A stretch of DNA of 64,000 bases from UBA3792 sp964426415 (GCA_964426415.1 CAYRQM010000005.1:1-64000), one strand, 5' to 3'; shown: positions 7,778-16,923, counted from the first letter of the stretch. Numbers and translations are program-made. The notes: generated by a model not told the origin, from the letters alone.

Positions 7778-9604
7778 TTATGCGGATTCGAATTGGCTGT
7801 TGTACAAATCGGCGTAGAAGCCGCGCTTTGCCATCAGCGTTTCGTGGTTGCCGCTTTCGACGATATCCCCGTCCCGCATGACCAAAATGAGGTCGGCGTT
7901 GCGGATGGTGGACAGCCGATGGGCGATGACGAAGGACGTTCTGCCCACCGTCAATTCGTCCATGGCACGCTGAATCAGCTCCTCGGTGCGGGTATCCACC
8001 GAGCTGGTCGCCTCGTCCAAGATGAGCAGCGGCGCGTCCTCAATCATGGCGCGGGCGATGGTGACAAGCTGCTTTTGCCCTGCCGACAGCCTTGCATTGT
8101 CGTTCAATACGGTATCGAACCCCTTTGGCAGCGTGCGGATGAAGTGGTACAGCCCTGCCGCCTTCGTGACCTTGATCAGCTCCTCTTCGGTCACGTCCTG
8201 CTTGCCGTACACGATGTTTTCACGGATGGTGCCCTCGAACAGCCAAGTGTCCTGCAACACCATGCCAAACAGCCGATGCACGTTGGCACGGGTGATTGCC
8301 TTGGTGGAAACGCCGTCAATTGAGATCGTGCCGCCCTGCACCTCGTAAAAGCGCATCAGCAGGTTGACCAAGGTGGTCTTGCCCGCGCCCGTCGGCCCGA
8401 CGATGGCGATTTTTTGCCCCGCTTTGGCGGATGCGGAAAAATCGTGAATGATCTCGCGGTTTGGATCGTACCCGAAGCGCACGTTTTGGAACGCGACGTC
8501 GCCGCGCACGTTGTCCGGCGTTTGGGTCTTACCCGTTTCGGATTCCATTTCGGGCTCCTCCAAGAAATCGAACACGCGCTCGCTTGCCGCCGCCGCCGAC
8601 TGCAGGCTGGTGGTGACCTGCGCGATTTGGGACAAGGGCTGGGTGAACAGCCGAATGTACATCATAAACGCCACGATGACGCCGAAATCGGTCTTGCCGT
8701 TGAGCACCAGCAGCGCGCCGACGATGCAGACCACCACATAGCCCAAGTTGCCGATAAAGTTCATCAGCGGCATCATCAGCCCCGACATAAACTGGGACTT
8801 CCACGCGGAACGGTACAGCCGTTCGTTCATCCCGCCAAACGTCTTTTTGGCTTCGCCCACGCCATTGTACGCCTTCACCACGGTATGCCCCGCGTAGTAT
8901 TCCTCGATGTGACCGTTGATTGTGCCAAGCTCCGCTTGCTGGGCGGTGAAGTACTTTTGCGAACGCTTGATGATGATCAGCATCAGAGAAAACCCAATCA
9001 GCGTTGCCGCCACGCCCGCAAGCGCCATAATCCAGTTCGTGACGAACATCATAATCAGCGAGCCGAAGAACATGCAGATTGCGGAGACCGACGTCGAAAG
9101 GCTTTGGGTCAACGACTGCCCGATGGTGTCCACATCGTTGGTGACGCGGGACATGGTATCGCCCACCGTGTGCGCGTCAAAGTAGCGCAGCGGCAAACGG
9201 TTGATCTTGGTGGAAATGTCCGTGCGGAACCGCTTGACGGTCAGCTGGCTCATGTCGGACATGAGAATGCCCTGTACCGCGTTGAAGATGTAGCCGAGGC
9301 CGTACATCACCACCAACAGCACGGCGATGCGCACGACGGCGGTCAGATCGATGCCCGTCATGATGCCGTCCGTGATGAGATTGGTAATCTTTCTGAGATA
9401 AGACGGGCCCAACACATTGAGCACCGCGCCCACCACCGCCAACAGCACGGCAGCCATGACGACGACGCGGGAGCGCTTGCAGTACGCGATCAATTTTTGC
9501 ATGGCGCTGCGGAAGTCCTTTGCCTTTTCACCGCCGCGCATCATATGCCCCATGCCGCCGGGACCGCGCATGGGTCTTGCTTGGTTCGTTTCCCGTTCAC
9601 GCAT
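7778..9604 (-). CDS. ABC exporter subunit with canonical ATP site motifs
   Basis: A 608-residue half-transporter with an N-terminal transmembrane domain (six helices, about residues 40-330) fused to an ATPase domain. The ATPase has Walker A GPTGAGKTT near residue 400, signature LSAGQKQ and Walker B LLILDEATS with the catalytic glutamate. It overlaps the partner gene (9597-11357) by 8 bp, which indicates translational coupling. The partner lacks the catalytic glutamate, so the two should form a heterodimer with one canonical and one degenerate site, as in BmrCD-type exporters. The start region MRERETNQARPMRGPGG is long and polar. The substrate (drug, lipid or peptide) cannot be told from the sequence. 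Confidence 0.92.
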   Translation of the reverse strand: MRERETNQARPMRGPGGMGHMMRGGEKAKDFRSAMQKLIAYCKRSRVVVMAAVLLAVVGAVLNVLGPSYLRKITNLITDGIMTGIDLTAVVRIAVLLVVMYGLGYIFNAVQGILMSDMSQLTVKRFRTDISTKINRLPLRYFDAHTVGDTMSRVTNDVDTIGQSLTQSLSTSVSAICMFFGSLIMMFVTNWIMALAGVAATLIGFSLMLIIIKRSQKYFTAQQAELGTINGHIEEYYAGHTVVKAYNGVGEAKKTFGGMNERLYRSAWKSQFMSGLMMPLMNFIGNLGYVVVCIVGALLVLNGKTDFGVIVAFMMYIRLFTQPLSQIAQVTTSLQSAAAASERVFDFLEEPEMESETGKTQTPDNVRGDVAFQNVRFGYDPNREIIHDFSASAKAGQKIAIVGPTGAGKTTLVNLLMRFYEVQGGTISIDGVSTKAITRANVHRLFGMVLQDTWLFEGTIRENIVYGKQDVTEEELIKVTKAAGLYHFIRTLPKGFDTVLNDNARLSAGQKQLVTIARAMIEDAPLLILDEATSSVDTRTEELIQRAMDELTVGRTSFVIAHRLSTIRNADLILVMRDGDIVESGNHETLMAKRGFYADLYNSQFESA

Positions 9605-11357
9605 GGTCGATCTCCTCCTTTGTCAACTGGGATTCCGCAATCTCGCGGTAGACGGCGCAGGAGTTGAGCAGCTCCTTGTGGGTGCCGTTGCCCACAACTC
9701 TGCCCTCGTCCAGCACGATGATGCGGTCGGCGTCCATAATGGTGCCGATGCGTTGTGCCACGATCAGGCTGGTCACGCCTGCCGTTTCTTTCTTGAGCGC
9801 CGTGCGCAGCACCCGATCGGTGCGGTAGTCCAGCGCGGAGAAGGAATCGTCGAACACGTAGATTTCGGGATGGCGGCAGACGGCACGCGCAATGGACAGC
9901 CGCTGCTTCTGCCCGCCCGATACGTTGGAACCGCCTTGGGCGATGCGGGCGTCGTAGCCGCCTTCCATCGCTTCGACAAATTCGGACGCTTGGGCGATGT
10001 ACACCGCATCGGTCACGTCGTCGGTGGTGATGGTCTTGCCGTTTTCGCCGTAGCCCACATTGCTGCGCACCGTGCCGGAGAACAGCACCGCACGCTGCGG
10101 CACATAGCCGAGTTTGTCGCGCAGCGCCTCCTGCTTGTAGTCGCGCACGTCCACGCCGTCAATCAGCACTTGCCCTTCCGTGGCGTCGTAGAACCGCGGC
10201 ACAAGGTTGATGAGCGTGCTCTTGCCGCTGCCCGTCGAGCCGATGAACGCTACGGTCTCGCCCTTGTTCGCCTTGAAGCTCACGTCATGCAGCACATATT
10301 CCGCCGCGTCGGGGTACTTGAAGCTCACGTTTTGGAATTCGACTTCGCCCACGCAATTGGCGTTGACGGGCTTGCCTGTGCCGTCTTGAATTTTGCTTTC
10401 GGTGTCCAGCACCTCTTTGATGCGCTTGGCTGCCACCGATGCGCGGGGCAGGATGATGAACGTCATGGTCAGCATCATAAACGCCATGATAATCTGCATC
10501 GCATAGGAGGAGTACACCACCATATCGGAGAAGATGCCAAGCTTGTTGCCCATCACGGCGCCGTTGATGAGGTATGCGCCGATCCAATAGATTGCCAAGG
10601 TCAAGCCCGACATCAGAAGCCGCATCGCGGGACTCAGCATCGACGTGGCACGGTTGGCAAACACGTTCGTGCGGGTCAGCGTATCGTTGGCAGCTTCGAA
10701 TTTGTCCTCTTGATACTGCTCGGCGTTGTAGGCGCGCACCACGCGAATGCCCGTCAGATTTTCCCGCGCAACGCGGTTGAGGTCGTCGGTCAAGCGCTGA
10801 ATCTTGGTGAACTTCGGCAGCGTGATGGAGACGGTTGTGAGAATCACGACAAGCAGCACGAACACCGCGACGCCCGTCGTCAGCGACCATTGCCAATTCT
10901 TTCCCGATATTTTGACAATCGCCCACACCGCCAAGATGGGGGATTTGACCAGCGCCTGCAAGCCCAGCGCCACGAACGTCTGAATCTGGGTGATGTCGTT
11001 GGTGGAACGGGTGATGAGGCTCGCCGTAGAAAAGTGGCCGATCTCCTCCATGGAAAACGACATAGTCTTGTCGTAGACCGCTTCCCGCAGCCGCATCGCA
11101 AGGCCTGCCGCAATCTTTGCCACAAAGTAGCCCACGATCACCGTAGCCGCCAGACTGCCCAGCGCGCACAGCAGCATGTAGCCGCCCGCGATGAGGATGT
11201 CGCCCATGGCGCTGCCCTGCGTTTGTACCAGCGTGGTAATCTCGGACATATAGTCGGGCAGCTTGAGATCCAGCCACACCTGCGCGACGATGAACGCCAA
11301 GCTGATTGCGGCGAAGCACCAATCGCGTCGATTGAGATACTTGAATAATTTGATCAT
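9597..11357 (-). CDS. ABC exporter subunit with degenerate ATP site
   Basis: A 586-residue half-transporter with a membrane domain (about 1-310) and an ATPase domain. Walker A is GSTGSGKST near residue 372 and the signature is VSGGQKQ. Walker B reads IYVFDDSFSALD: aspartate replaces the catalytic glutamate. This is the hallmark of the non-canonical partner in heterodimeric exporters such as BmrC/BmrD. The gene starts only 15 bp after the small alarmone synthetase gene and overlaps the canonical partner, so all three are probably one transcript. GGAAAGGA before the ATG is a good ribosome binding site. Confidence 0.92.
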   Translation of the reverse strand: MIKLFKYLNRRDWCFAAISLAFIVAQVWLDLKLPDYMSEITTLVQTQGSAMGDILIAGGYMLLCALGSLAATVIVGYFVAKIAAGLAMRLREAVYDKTMSFSMEEIGHFSTASLITRSTNDITQIQTFVALGLQALVKSPILAVWAIVKISGKNWQWSLTTGVAVFVLLVVILTTVSITLPKFTKIQRLTDDLNRVARENLTGIRVVRAYNAEQYQEDKFEAANDTLTRTNVFANRATSMLSPAMRLLMSGLTLAIYWIGAYLINGAVMGNKLGIFSDMVVYSSYAMQIIMAFMMLTMTFIILPRASVAAKRIKEVLDTESKIQDGTGKPVNANCVGEVEFQNVSFKYPDAAEYVLHDVSFKANKGETVAFIGSTGSGKSTLINLVPRFYDATEGQVLIDGVDVRDYKQEALRDKLGYVPQRAVLFSGTVRSNVGYGENGKTITTDDVTDAVYIAQASEFVEAMEGGYDARIAQGGSNVSGGQKQRLSIARAVCRHPEIYVFDDSFSALDYRTDRVLRTALKKETAGVTSLIVAQRIGTIMDADRIIVLDEGRVVGNGTHKELLNSCAVYREIAESQLTKEEIDHA

Positions 11358-11372
11358 ACGTTCCTTTCCGTG

Positions 11373-12143
11373 CTATACGATCGGTTCGCTCAGGTGGCGC
11401 AGCCGTTCGAACAGCAAATCCTCCTCCGTTTGAATATCTTTGCCCGCGTCAATCTGCTTGCGCAGCGCCAGCATTTCGGCGTCGATGGACGAAATGGCGT
11501 CGGCGCACACCTTGAGCCGCGCTTCGATCTCGGATTCTTGGGGCGTCGCCTGCTTGTATTTCATCTGATGCTCCAAGCTCGCCCAAAAGTCCATGGCGAT
11601 GGTGCGGATCTGCACCTCGACCTTGACGTCGCGGCGCTCGTTGGCAAAGAACACGGGCACGCTGACAATCATGTGGTAGCTGCGATAGCCGTTGGGCTTG
11701 GGATTTTGGATGTAGTCCTTCTTTGCCAACAGCGTGATGTCGTCCTGCCGCAGCAGCGATTCCGCCAGCCGATAGATGTCGTCCTTGTAGGAACAGATGA
11801 TGCGAATGCCCGCTACGTCGTTGATGTTTTCTTCGATTGCCGCCCGCGTGATGGGCAGGGATTTGCGCATCATCTTCATGATGATGCTGGTGTTGCTCTT
11901 GAGCCGCGTCTCGATGTGCGAGATGGGGTTGCGCTTGTAGCGCACGTTGAATTCGGTGTTGAGCACCTCGAATTTCGTGCGAATCTCCTTGATCGCACAC
12001 GCGTACATCATCAGCAGCTCCTTGAATCCCAGCATGGATTCGAGCATTTGTTTCGTTTTCTGCACATCCGAAAGCGTGTCGCTTTTCGACAGGATTTGCA
12101 GCGCGTCGGCATACCGTTCCGTATCGTTGGGTGTTTGTTCCAA
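11373..12143 (-). CDS. Small alarmone synthetase (RelA/SpoT synthetase domain)
   Basis: A 256-residue single-domain (p)ppGpp synthetase of the RelQ/RelP (YjbM/YwaC) type. Family motifs visible are DVAGIRIICSYKDDIY, the substrate-contacting KPNGYRSYHMIV, and VEVQIRTIAMDFWASLEH. There are no hydrolase, TGS or ACT domains. The start is TTG with AAAGGAG eight bases upstream. The first 45 residues and the C-terminal 60 are predicted helices, as in the tetrameric enzymes. It heads an operon with a heterodimeric ABC exporter, which links stringent signalling with export; the meaning of that link is inference. Confidence 0.9.
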   Translation of the reverse strand: MEQTPNDTERYADALQILSKSDTLSDVQKTKQMLESMLGFKELLMMYACAIKEIRTKFEVLNTEFNVRYKRNPISHIETRLKSNTSIIMKMMRKSLPITRAAIEENINDVAGIRIICSYKDDIYRLAESLLRQDDITLLAKKDYIQNPKPNGYRSYHMIVSVPVFFANERRDVKVEVQIRTIAMDFWASLEHQMKYKQATPQESEIEARLKVCADAISSIDAEMLALRKQIDAGKDIQTEEDLLFERLRHLSEPIV

Positions 12144-12200
12144 GTGCAGCGCTCCTTTCTGCGTCCTTCCTATTTTGTGCCATGGTACCTTGGAAAAAGA

Positions 12201-12249
12201 AACGGAAGATAAACTTTTGGGGCAAACGTGCAGAAGTTTTCCTTCCGTT
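12201..12249. repeat. Imperfect inverted repeat between divergent genes
   Basis: AACGGAA (12201-12207) and TTCCGTT (12243-12249) flank inner arms AAACTTTTG (12211-12219) and CAGAAGTTTT (12231-12240). It lies between the alarmone synthetase gene (minus) and the response-regulator gene (plus), just upstream of the latter's -10. It could be an operator; no regulator is implied by the sequence. Confidence 0.5.
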
Positions 12250-12258
12250 CACTTTTTG

Positions 12259-12267
12259 TGCTATACT
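12259..12267 (+). promoter_or_regulatory. Extended -10 promoter of the two-component operon
   Basis: TGC then TATACT (12262-12267), identical to the secA extended -10. It lies 20 bases before the ATG at 12288. Confidence 0.6.
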
Positions 12268-12287
12268 GAAGGAAAAGGAGGTGCGCC

Positions 12288-12962
12288 ATGTTCCATGTTA
12301 TGGTCGTTGAGGACGATCTTCACACGCGCAAGTGGATGGAAGCCATCCTGAAGCGCGACGGCTATACGGTCTGCACGGCACAGGACGGGCAGGACGCTTT
12401 GGACACGATGGAACGGCAGCACGTCGATTTGATTGTGTTGGATGTGATGATGCCAAGGATGGACGGCTATGCGTTTGCCGCCGCCCTGCGCGCCGCCGAC
12501 AATCCCATTCCGATTTTGATGGTCACCGCAAAGCAGCTGCCCGCCGACAAACGGCGCGGCTTCTTGGCGGGCACCGACGACTATATGACCAAGCCCGTGG
12601 ACGCGGACGAAATGCTGCTGCGCATCAAGGCGCTCTTGCGGCGCGCCCACATCGTGAGCCGTCGGCAGCTCACGGTGGGCGATCTGACGCTGGACTACGA
12701 CGCGCTGACCGTGACGCAAAACGGCGTCGCGCAAGCACTGCCGCAAAAGGAGTTTCTGCTGCTGTACTTGCTGCTGTCGTATCCCGGCCGCATCTTCACG
12801 CGGCTGCAGCTGATGGATGAGATTTGGGGAATGGAATCCGAAAGCGGCGACACGACGGTCAACGTACACATCAACCGCTTGCGGCGGCGCTTCGAAAACA
12901 CGACCGCGTTCGACTTGGTCGCGGTGCGCGGCGTAGGCTATAAGGCGGTGATTCACCCGTGA
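12288..12962 (+). CDS. OmpR/PhoB-family response regulator
   Basis: A 224-residue regulator. The receiver domain starts FHVMVVEDD with the acidic pocket, has the phosphoacceptor Asp in LIVLDVMMPRMDGY (about residue 50) and the conserved lysine in LMVTAK. The C-terminal winged-helix domain contains PQKEFLLLYLLLSYPGRIF and ends VRGVGYKAVIHP. AAGGAGGTG precedes the ATG. It overlaps its histidine kinase gene by 4 bp. The divergent neighbour is the alarmone synthetase-ABC exporter operon and the convergent neighbour is the B12 importer; either could be a target, but nothing in the sequence proves this. Confidence 0.93.
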   Translation: MFHVMVVEDDLHTRKWMEAILKRDGYTVCTAQDGQDALDTMERQHVDLIVLDVMMPRMDGYAFAAALRAADNPIPILMVTAKQLPADKRRGFLAGTDDYMTKPVDADEMLLRIKALLRRAHIVSRRQLTVGDLTLDYDALTVTQNGVAQALPQKEFLLLYLLLSYPGRIFTRLQLMDEIWGMESESGDTTVNVHINRLRRRFENTTAFDLVAVRGVGYKAVIHP

Positions 12963-13999
12963 AAAAAAGCCGTCGCCGCTTTGGCTTACCGCTTCTCTTT
13001 TCGATGATCGTCTTTGCCATTTTGTTGGTAACGGCGTTTCTGATGGGCGCATTGGCGGCTGTCCTGTATCACTATGGCGTTTGGGACGCCATCGGGCAGC
13101 GCACGCCGCTGCTGCCGCTGCTGGTGCTGCTGGTGGTGAGCGTGCTCATCGGCACGCTCGTTGCCGCCATGATGGGGCGCTTCGTTTTGCGGCCCGTGCG
13201 CAGCGTCATTCGCGCCACCAATCAGCTCGCTTCGGGCGACTTTTCTGCGCGGCTCGACCTCAAGCATCCGCCCGAAATGGCGGAGCTGTCCGACAGCTTC
13301 AACCGCATGGCGACGGAGCTTGGCAGCACGGAGCTACTGCGTTCCGATTTTGTCAACAATTTTTCGCACGAGTTCAAAACGCCCATCGTGTCCATCCGCG
13401 GCTTCGCGCAAATGCTGAAATATGGCGATCTGACCGAATCGGAGCGCAATGAATATTTGGATATCGTGATTGCGGAATCCACGCGGCTGTCCGGACTTGC
13501 GACAAACGTGCTCAATCTGACCAAGGTGGAGAATCAAACGATTCTCACCGAGCAAGCGTGGTTCAACGTCAGCGAACAAATCCGCGACGTGGTGGTGCTG
13601 CTGCAGCAAAAATGGGAAGAAAAGCAGCTCGACGTGACCATCGACGGCGACGACGTGCTGCTGTTTGGCAATGCGGAGCTTTTGGGGCAGGTGTGGCGCA
13701 ATCTATTCGACAACGCCGTGAAATTCTCGCCCGTCGGCGGGCAGGTGCGGCTGAAGCTCCGCGATACGGCGGAGGCGTTCGCGTTCGCCATCCAAAACGG
13801 CGGCGAACCGATCCCCAAGGAAGCGCAGGCGCATATCTTTGACAAGTTCTATCAAGCCGACACGTCCCACGTCACCACGGGCAACGGGCTGGGGCTGACG
13901 CTGGCGGCGCGCATCGTTTCGCTGCACGACGGCACGGTGACCTGCGCCTGTCAAGAGGGCGCCACGGTGTTTACGGTCACGCTGCCGCATCGGCAATAG
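12959..13999 (+). CDS. Membrane sensor histidine kinase
   Basis: A 346-residue kinase. Two transmembrane helices (about 13-38 and 50-72) are separated by only about ten residues, so there is almost no extracellular sensor. It is an intramembrane-sensing-type kinase, a class often tied to cell-envelope stress or antimicrobial peptides. A HAMP-like segment (RPVRSVIRATNQLASGDFSA) leads to the H box NNFSHEFKTPIVS with phospho-His at residue 137. The N box is LFDNAVKFSP and the G box GNGLGLTLAARI. GTG start overlapping the regulator stop by 4 bp. It ends 13 bp from the convergent btuD. Confidence 0.92.
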   Translation: MKKSRRRFGLPLLFSMIVFAILLVTAFLMGALAAVLYHYGVWDAIGQRTPLLPLLVLLVVSVLIGTLVAAMMGRFVLRPVRSVIRATNQLASGDFSARLDLKHPPEMAELSDSFNRMATELGSTELLRSDFVNNFSHEFKTPIVSIRGFAQMLKYGDLTESERNEYLDIVIAESTRLSGLATNVLNLTKVENQTILTEQAWFNVSEQIRDVVVLLQQKWEEKQLDVTIDGDDVLLFGNAELLGQVWRNLFDNAVKFSPVGGQVRLKLRDTAEAFAFAIQNGGEPIPKEAQAHIFDKFYQADTSHVTTGNGLGLTLAARIVSLHDGTVTCACQEGATVFTVTLPHRQ

Positions 14000-14012
14000 C
14001 TTATCCTCTCGG

Positions 14013-14777
14013 TCAAGTTTGCCATTGCGCGCCCATCTCCCGCATCCAAGCGCCCACGTCCATGCCGTAAGCGGCGTTCAGATAGGTTGGGTCGAACACC
14101 TGTGCCGTTTCGCCCTGCGCCACGGTCTTGCCGTGGTCCAGCAGCAGCGCGTGGGTGCCATACACCTTGGCAAGCGACAGGTCGTGCACCACGCTGATGG
14201 CGGCGCGGCCTTCGCCTTTGAGCCATGTGGCGATGAGCGCAAAAATCTGTTTTTGATAGACCAAATCCAAATGGTTGGTCGGCTCGTCCAAAATGAGAAT
14301 CTTGGGGTCTTGCGCCAAGACCTGCGCCAAGAACGTGCGCTGCAGCTCGCCGCCCGACAGCGTCAGAACGGACTGCTGTTCCAGCGCTTCCATTCCTGTC
14401 AGTCGGAGTGCGCGGCGCACCTTTTCTTCGTCGTCGCCGCACTTTTTTGAGAACGCATTTTTGGTATAGGCGTAGCGTCCCATCCGCACGACCTCGCCCA
14501 CGGTAAACGAATAGCCCACAAAGTGCGCTTGGGACAAAACGCCCATGCGCTGCGCGATTTCGTGCGGGCGCCACCGGCGCACATCCTGCCCCAAATAGGC
14601 GATGCGCCCTGTATACGGCGCCGTTTGCGCGATGGCGTTGACCAGTGTGGACTTGCCCGCGCCGTTGGGCCCGATGACCATGTGCCATTCGTTTTCGCAA
14701 AGCGTGCAGTTCACGCCGTCCAGCACCGTCAAATTGCCATATCGCACGGTGACATTCTGTACTTCTAAAAGCTTCAT
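14013..14777 (-). CDS. btuD: Cobalamin ABC transporter ATP-binding protein
   Basis: A 254-residue ATPase of the FecE/BtuD family that energises import of vitamin B12 or a related corrinoid. Walker A GPNGAGKST is near residue 38, Q-loop GVLSQAHFVGYSF follows, the signature is LSGGELQR and Walker B is ILILDEPTNHLD. The ATG at 14777 has AAGGAGCG upstream and overlaps the btuC stop as ATGA. The B12 assignment rests on the cobalamin riboswitch at the head of the operon, because the protein alone could equally serve a siderophore system. Confidence 0.9.
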   Translation of the reverse strand: MKLLEVQNVTVRYGNLTVLDGVNCTLCENEWHMVIGPNGAGKSTLVNAIAQTAPYTGRIAYLGQDVRRWRPHEIAQRMGVLSQAHFVGYSFTVGEVVRMGRYAYTKNAFSKKCGDDEEKVRRALRLTGMEALEQQSVLTLSGGELQRTFLAQVLAQDPKILILDEPTNHLDLVYQKQIFALIATWLKGEGRAAISVVHDLSLAKVYGTHALLLDHGKTVAQGETAQVFDPTYLNAAYGMDVGAWMREMGAQWQT

Positions 14778-15811
14778 GTTCGTGCGCTCCTTGTTTTGTA
14801 GAAGATGTAGACGAACAGCACCGCCCCCACCAGCGACGTGACCACGCCGATGGGCAGCTCCTTGGGATTGAGCAGCACACGCGCCACAAGGTCTGCCAGC
14901 ATCAGGAAGATGGCGCCGCCAAACAGCGATGCGGGCAGCAAGCGCTTGTGGTTGGGGCCCGTGATCATGCGCACCATATGGGGCACGACCAGCCCGACAA
15001 ACCCGATGGTGCCGCCGATGGACACGCAAACGCCGATGAGCGCCGACACCGCAATGAGAATGACGAGCTTGACCCGCTTCACGTTGACGCCGATGTGGGA
15101 GGCGTTCTCCTCCCCGATCGCAAAGGCGTTCAGCTCACGGCTTAAGCAAAGGATGACCGTCCCGCAAAGAAGCAGCGCGACAAACAGCACCAAGGCGTTT
15201 AGATAGCTGCTGCCTGCCAAAGAGCCCATCGTCCAAAACGTGATGTTTGCCACCTTGTCCGCCGCAAAGGTGATGATGAGGGACAGGATGCTCGAAACGA
15301 ACATGGAATAAATCACGCCGATGAGGATGATGGTGTTGGTGGAAAGGGAGTAATCCAGCTTGTAGGCAAGGGTGAGGATGATGAACAGCGACAAAAACGC
15401 GAACAGCATCGCCATCACCATCGTGCCCGCCAGCGGGAACGACGGCAGCGTGACGCCGAACGCGATGGCTATGACCGCGCCCAAGGACGCGCCGGAGGAA
15501 ACGCCCAGCGTGGAGCCGTCCGCCAGCGGATTCTTGAGCAGCCCCTGCATCGCCGCGCCGCAAAGCGACAGGGACGCGCCCACCAGCGCCACGCACAGCA
15601 CCCGCGGCAGCCGCACCGATGCGATGATGGCGGGCGACGTGATGCTGTCGGGAATGGGAATGCCGAAGATGGTGTCCCACAGGATGGTAAACGTTTCACC
15701 CAAGGGCTTGGTGACGCTGCCGACGCTCACGCAAAGGAGAAACGTCAGCACCAGCGCGCCCGCAAACGCCACATATGCCCACCACGGGAACCGTTCTTGT
15801 CTTTGTTTCAT
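14774..15811 (-). CDS. btuC: Cobalamin ABC transporter permease
   Basis: A 345-residue FecCD/BtuC-family permease with about ten membrane helices. The family motifs LPRVLCVALVGASLSLCGAA and NPLADGSTLGVSSGASLGAV are in the first half. The cytoplasmic coupling region GFVGLVVPHMVRMITGPNHK is near residue 285. ATG at 15811 is preferred over an in-frame TTG four codons upstream, because the AAAGGCAG ribosome binding site lies between them. It sits between btuF and btuD and overlaps btuD by 4 bp. A strong hairpin separates it from btuF. Confidence 0.92.
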   Translation of the reverse strand: MKQRQERFPWWAYVAFAGALVLTFLLCVSVGSVTKPLGETFTILWDTIFGIPIPDSITSPAIIASVRLPRVLCVALVGASLSLCGAAMQGLLKNPLADGSTLGVSSGASLGAVIAIAFGVTLPSFPLAGTMVMAMLFAFLSLFIILTLAYKLDYSLSTNTIILIGVIYSMFVSSILSLIITFAADKVANITFWTMGSLAGSSYLNALVLFVALLLCGTVILCLSRELNAFAIGEENASHIGVNVKRVKLVILIAVSALIGVCVSIGGTIGFVGLVVPHMVRMITGPNHKRLLPASLFGGAIFLMLADLVARVLLNPKELPIGVVTSLVGAVLFVYIFYKTRSART

Positions 15812-15826
15812 ACTGCCTTTCAAAAG

Positions 15827-15856
15827 AATCGGGGAACGCGCATGCCTTCCCCGATT
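15827..15856 (-). other. Intercistronic hairpin between btuF and btuC
   Basis: Perfect 10-bp stem: AATCGGGGAA (15827-15836) with TTCCCCGATT (15847-15856), loop ten, followed on the minus strand by CTTTTG. It may act as a partial terminator or 3' stabiliser, raising binding-protein output relative to the permease. Confidence 0.6.
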
Positions 15857-15865
15857 TGTCCAATC

Positions 15866-16876
15866 TTATGCCGCATCTGTGCCGTACACGAAGTCGAACA
15901 GCGCTTTGGCGCCGTCCGCCAGCCGCGGTGCGGGACGCGACAGCTCATTGTTTTGTAGGTTGAGGATCGCACCGTTTTGCACAGCGGTCACGCTCTCCCA
16001 GCCCGTGCGGGACAGAATCTCGTCCACGGGCGTGGGGCCTTCGCCGTAGTACATGGCGATGGTCACGATGTAGTCAGGGTTGCGCGCAAGAACCTGCTCT
16101 TCGGAAATCTCCGCCCAGCCTTCTACGTCGGCAAAGGCGTTTTTGAGCCCCAGCATTTCGGCAATCTCGTTCATGAACGTGCCGCTGCCTGCCGTCCAAA
16201 GCCCGTATTCCAACGGCGAAACCTCGAAATACACCGTTTTGGTGCCGTCGCCCGTGGCGTGTTCTGCCAAGTCCTGCAGCGTCGTTTGCACCTGCGCGAC
16301 GACGGCGGCTGCTTCTGCGTCCTTGCCCATCAGGGCGCCGATCATTTGAATGGCGGTGTAGACGCCCGCAATGTCCTGCGCGTCGGAAACGACCACCCGA
16401 ACGCCCGCTTTTTCCAACGCGGCGACCTGTTCTTCGGGCTGCGCCATCGCTGCCATCAGCAGCACCTGCGGCTCCAGCGCGATGATCTGTTCGATGTTCG
16501 TTTCATAGCCCGACTGTACGGCGGTTACGTCCAGCACCGCTGCGGGATAGTCGCAGTACGCGCCGCGTCCGACCAGCGTATCGCCCGCGCCGATGGCGTA
16601 GAGAATCTCGCAGTCGGCAGCCGTCAACGCCACCACGCGGGTGGCAGGCGCGTCCAACGTGACTTCGCGTCCCATCATGTCGGTGATGGTGATGGCGCTG
16701 TTTGCGGGCGCATCGGTCGGCGCATCGGTCACGACAGGCGCATCCGTCACAACGGGCGCGTCGGTCACGACAGGTACGTCCGCCTGCGGCGCGTCGGTCT
16801 TGGCACAGCCCGCAAAGGCGGACAGCGCCAGCGCCAACACAAGGAACAGGACAAGGATCTTTTTTTGGTGTTTCAT
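15866..16876 (-). CDS. btuF: Cobalamin-binding lipoprotein
   Basis: A 336-residue substrate-binding lipoprotein of the BtuF/FhuD class. The signal peptide ends in the lipobox FAGC with Cys24. Residues about 30-58 are a linker with repeated PVVTDA units. The binding fold begins RVVALTAADCEILYAIGAGD and continues with NIEQIIALEPQVLL, typical of B12/iron-complex binding proteins. A conserved helix region (EMLGLKNAFADVEGWAEIS) marks the second lobe. It is the first gene of the operon, 1.01 kb after a cobalamin riboswitch and its terminator. Confidence 0.92.
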   Translation of the reverse strand: MKHQKKILVLFLVLALALSAFAGCAKTDAPQADVPVVTDAPVVTDAPVVTDAPTDAPANSAITITDMMGREVTLDAPATRVVALTAADCEILYAIGAGDTLVGRGAYCDYPAAVLDVTAVQSGYETNIEQIIALEPQVLLMAAMAQPEEQVAALEKAGVRVVVSDAQDIAGVYTAIQMIGALMGKDAEAAAVVAQVQTTLQDLAEHATGDGTKTVYFEVSPLEYGLWTAGSGTFMNEIAEMLGLKNAFADVEGWAEISEEQVLARNPDYIVTIAMYYGEGPTPVDEILSRTGWESVTAVQNGAILNLQNNELSRPAPRLADGAKALFDFVYGTDAA

Positions 16877-16923
16877 TCTGAAATACCCCTTTCAAATATT
16901 CAAATGAATAGGTGGAGAGGGGT

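Noticed and set aside
12266..13999. Second Pho or Bce-type system for the two-component pair at 12.3 kb
   Set aside because: The short extracellular loop suggests envelope sensing, but no adjacent BceAB-type transporter is present and the nearest ABC exporters are of a different class, so no specific name was given.
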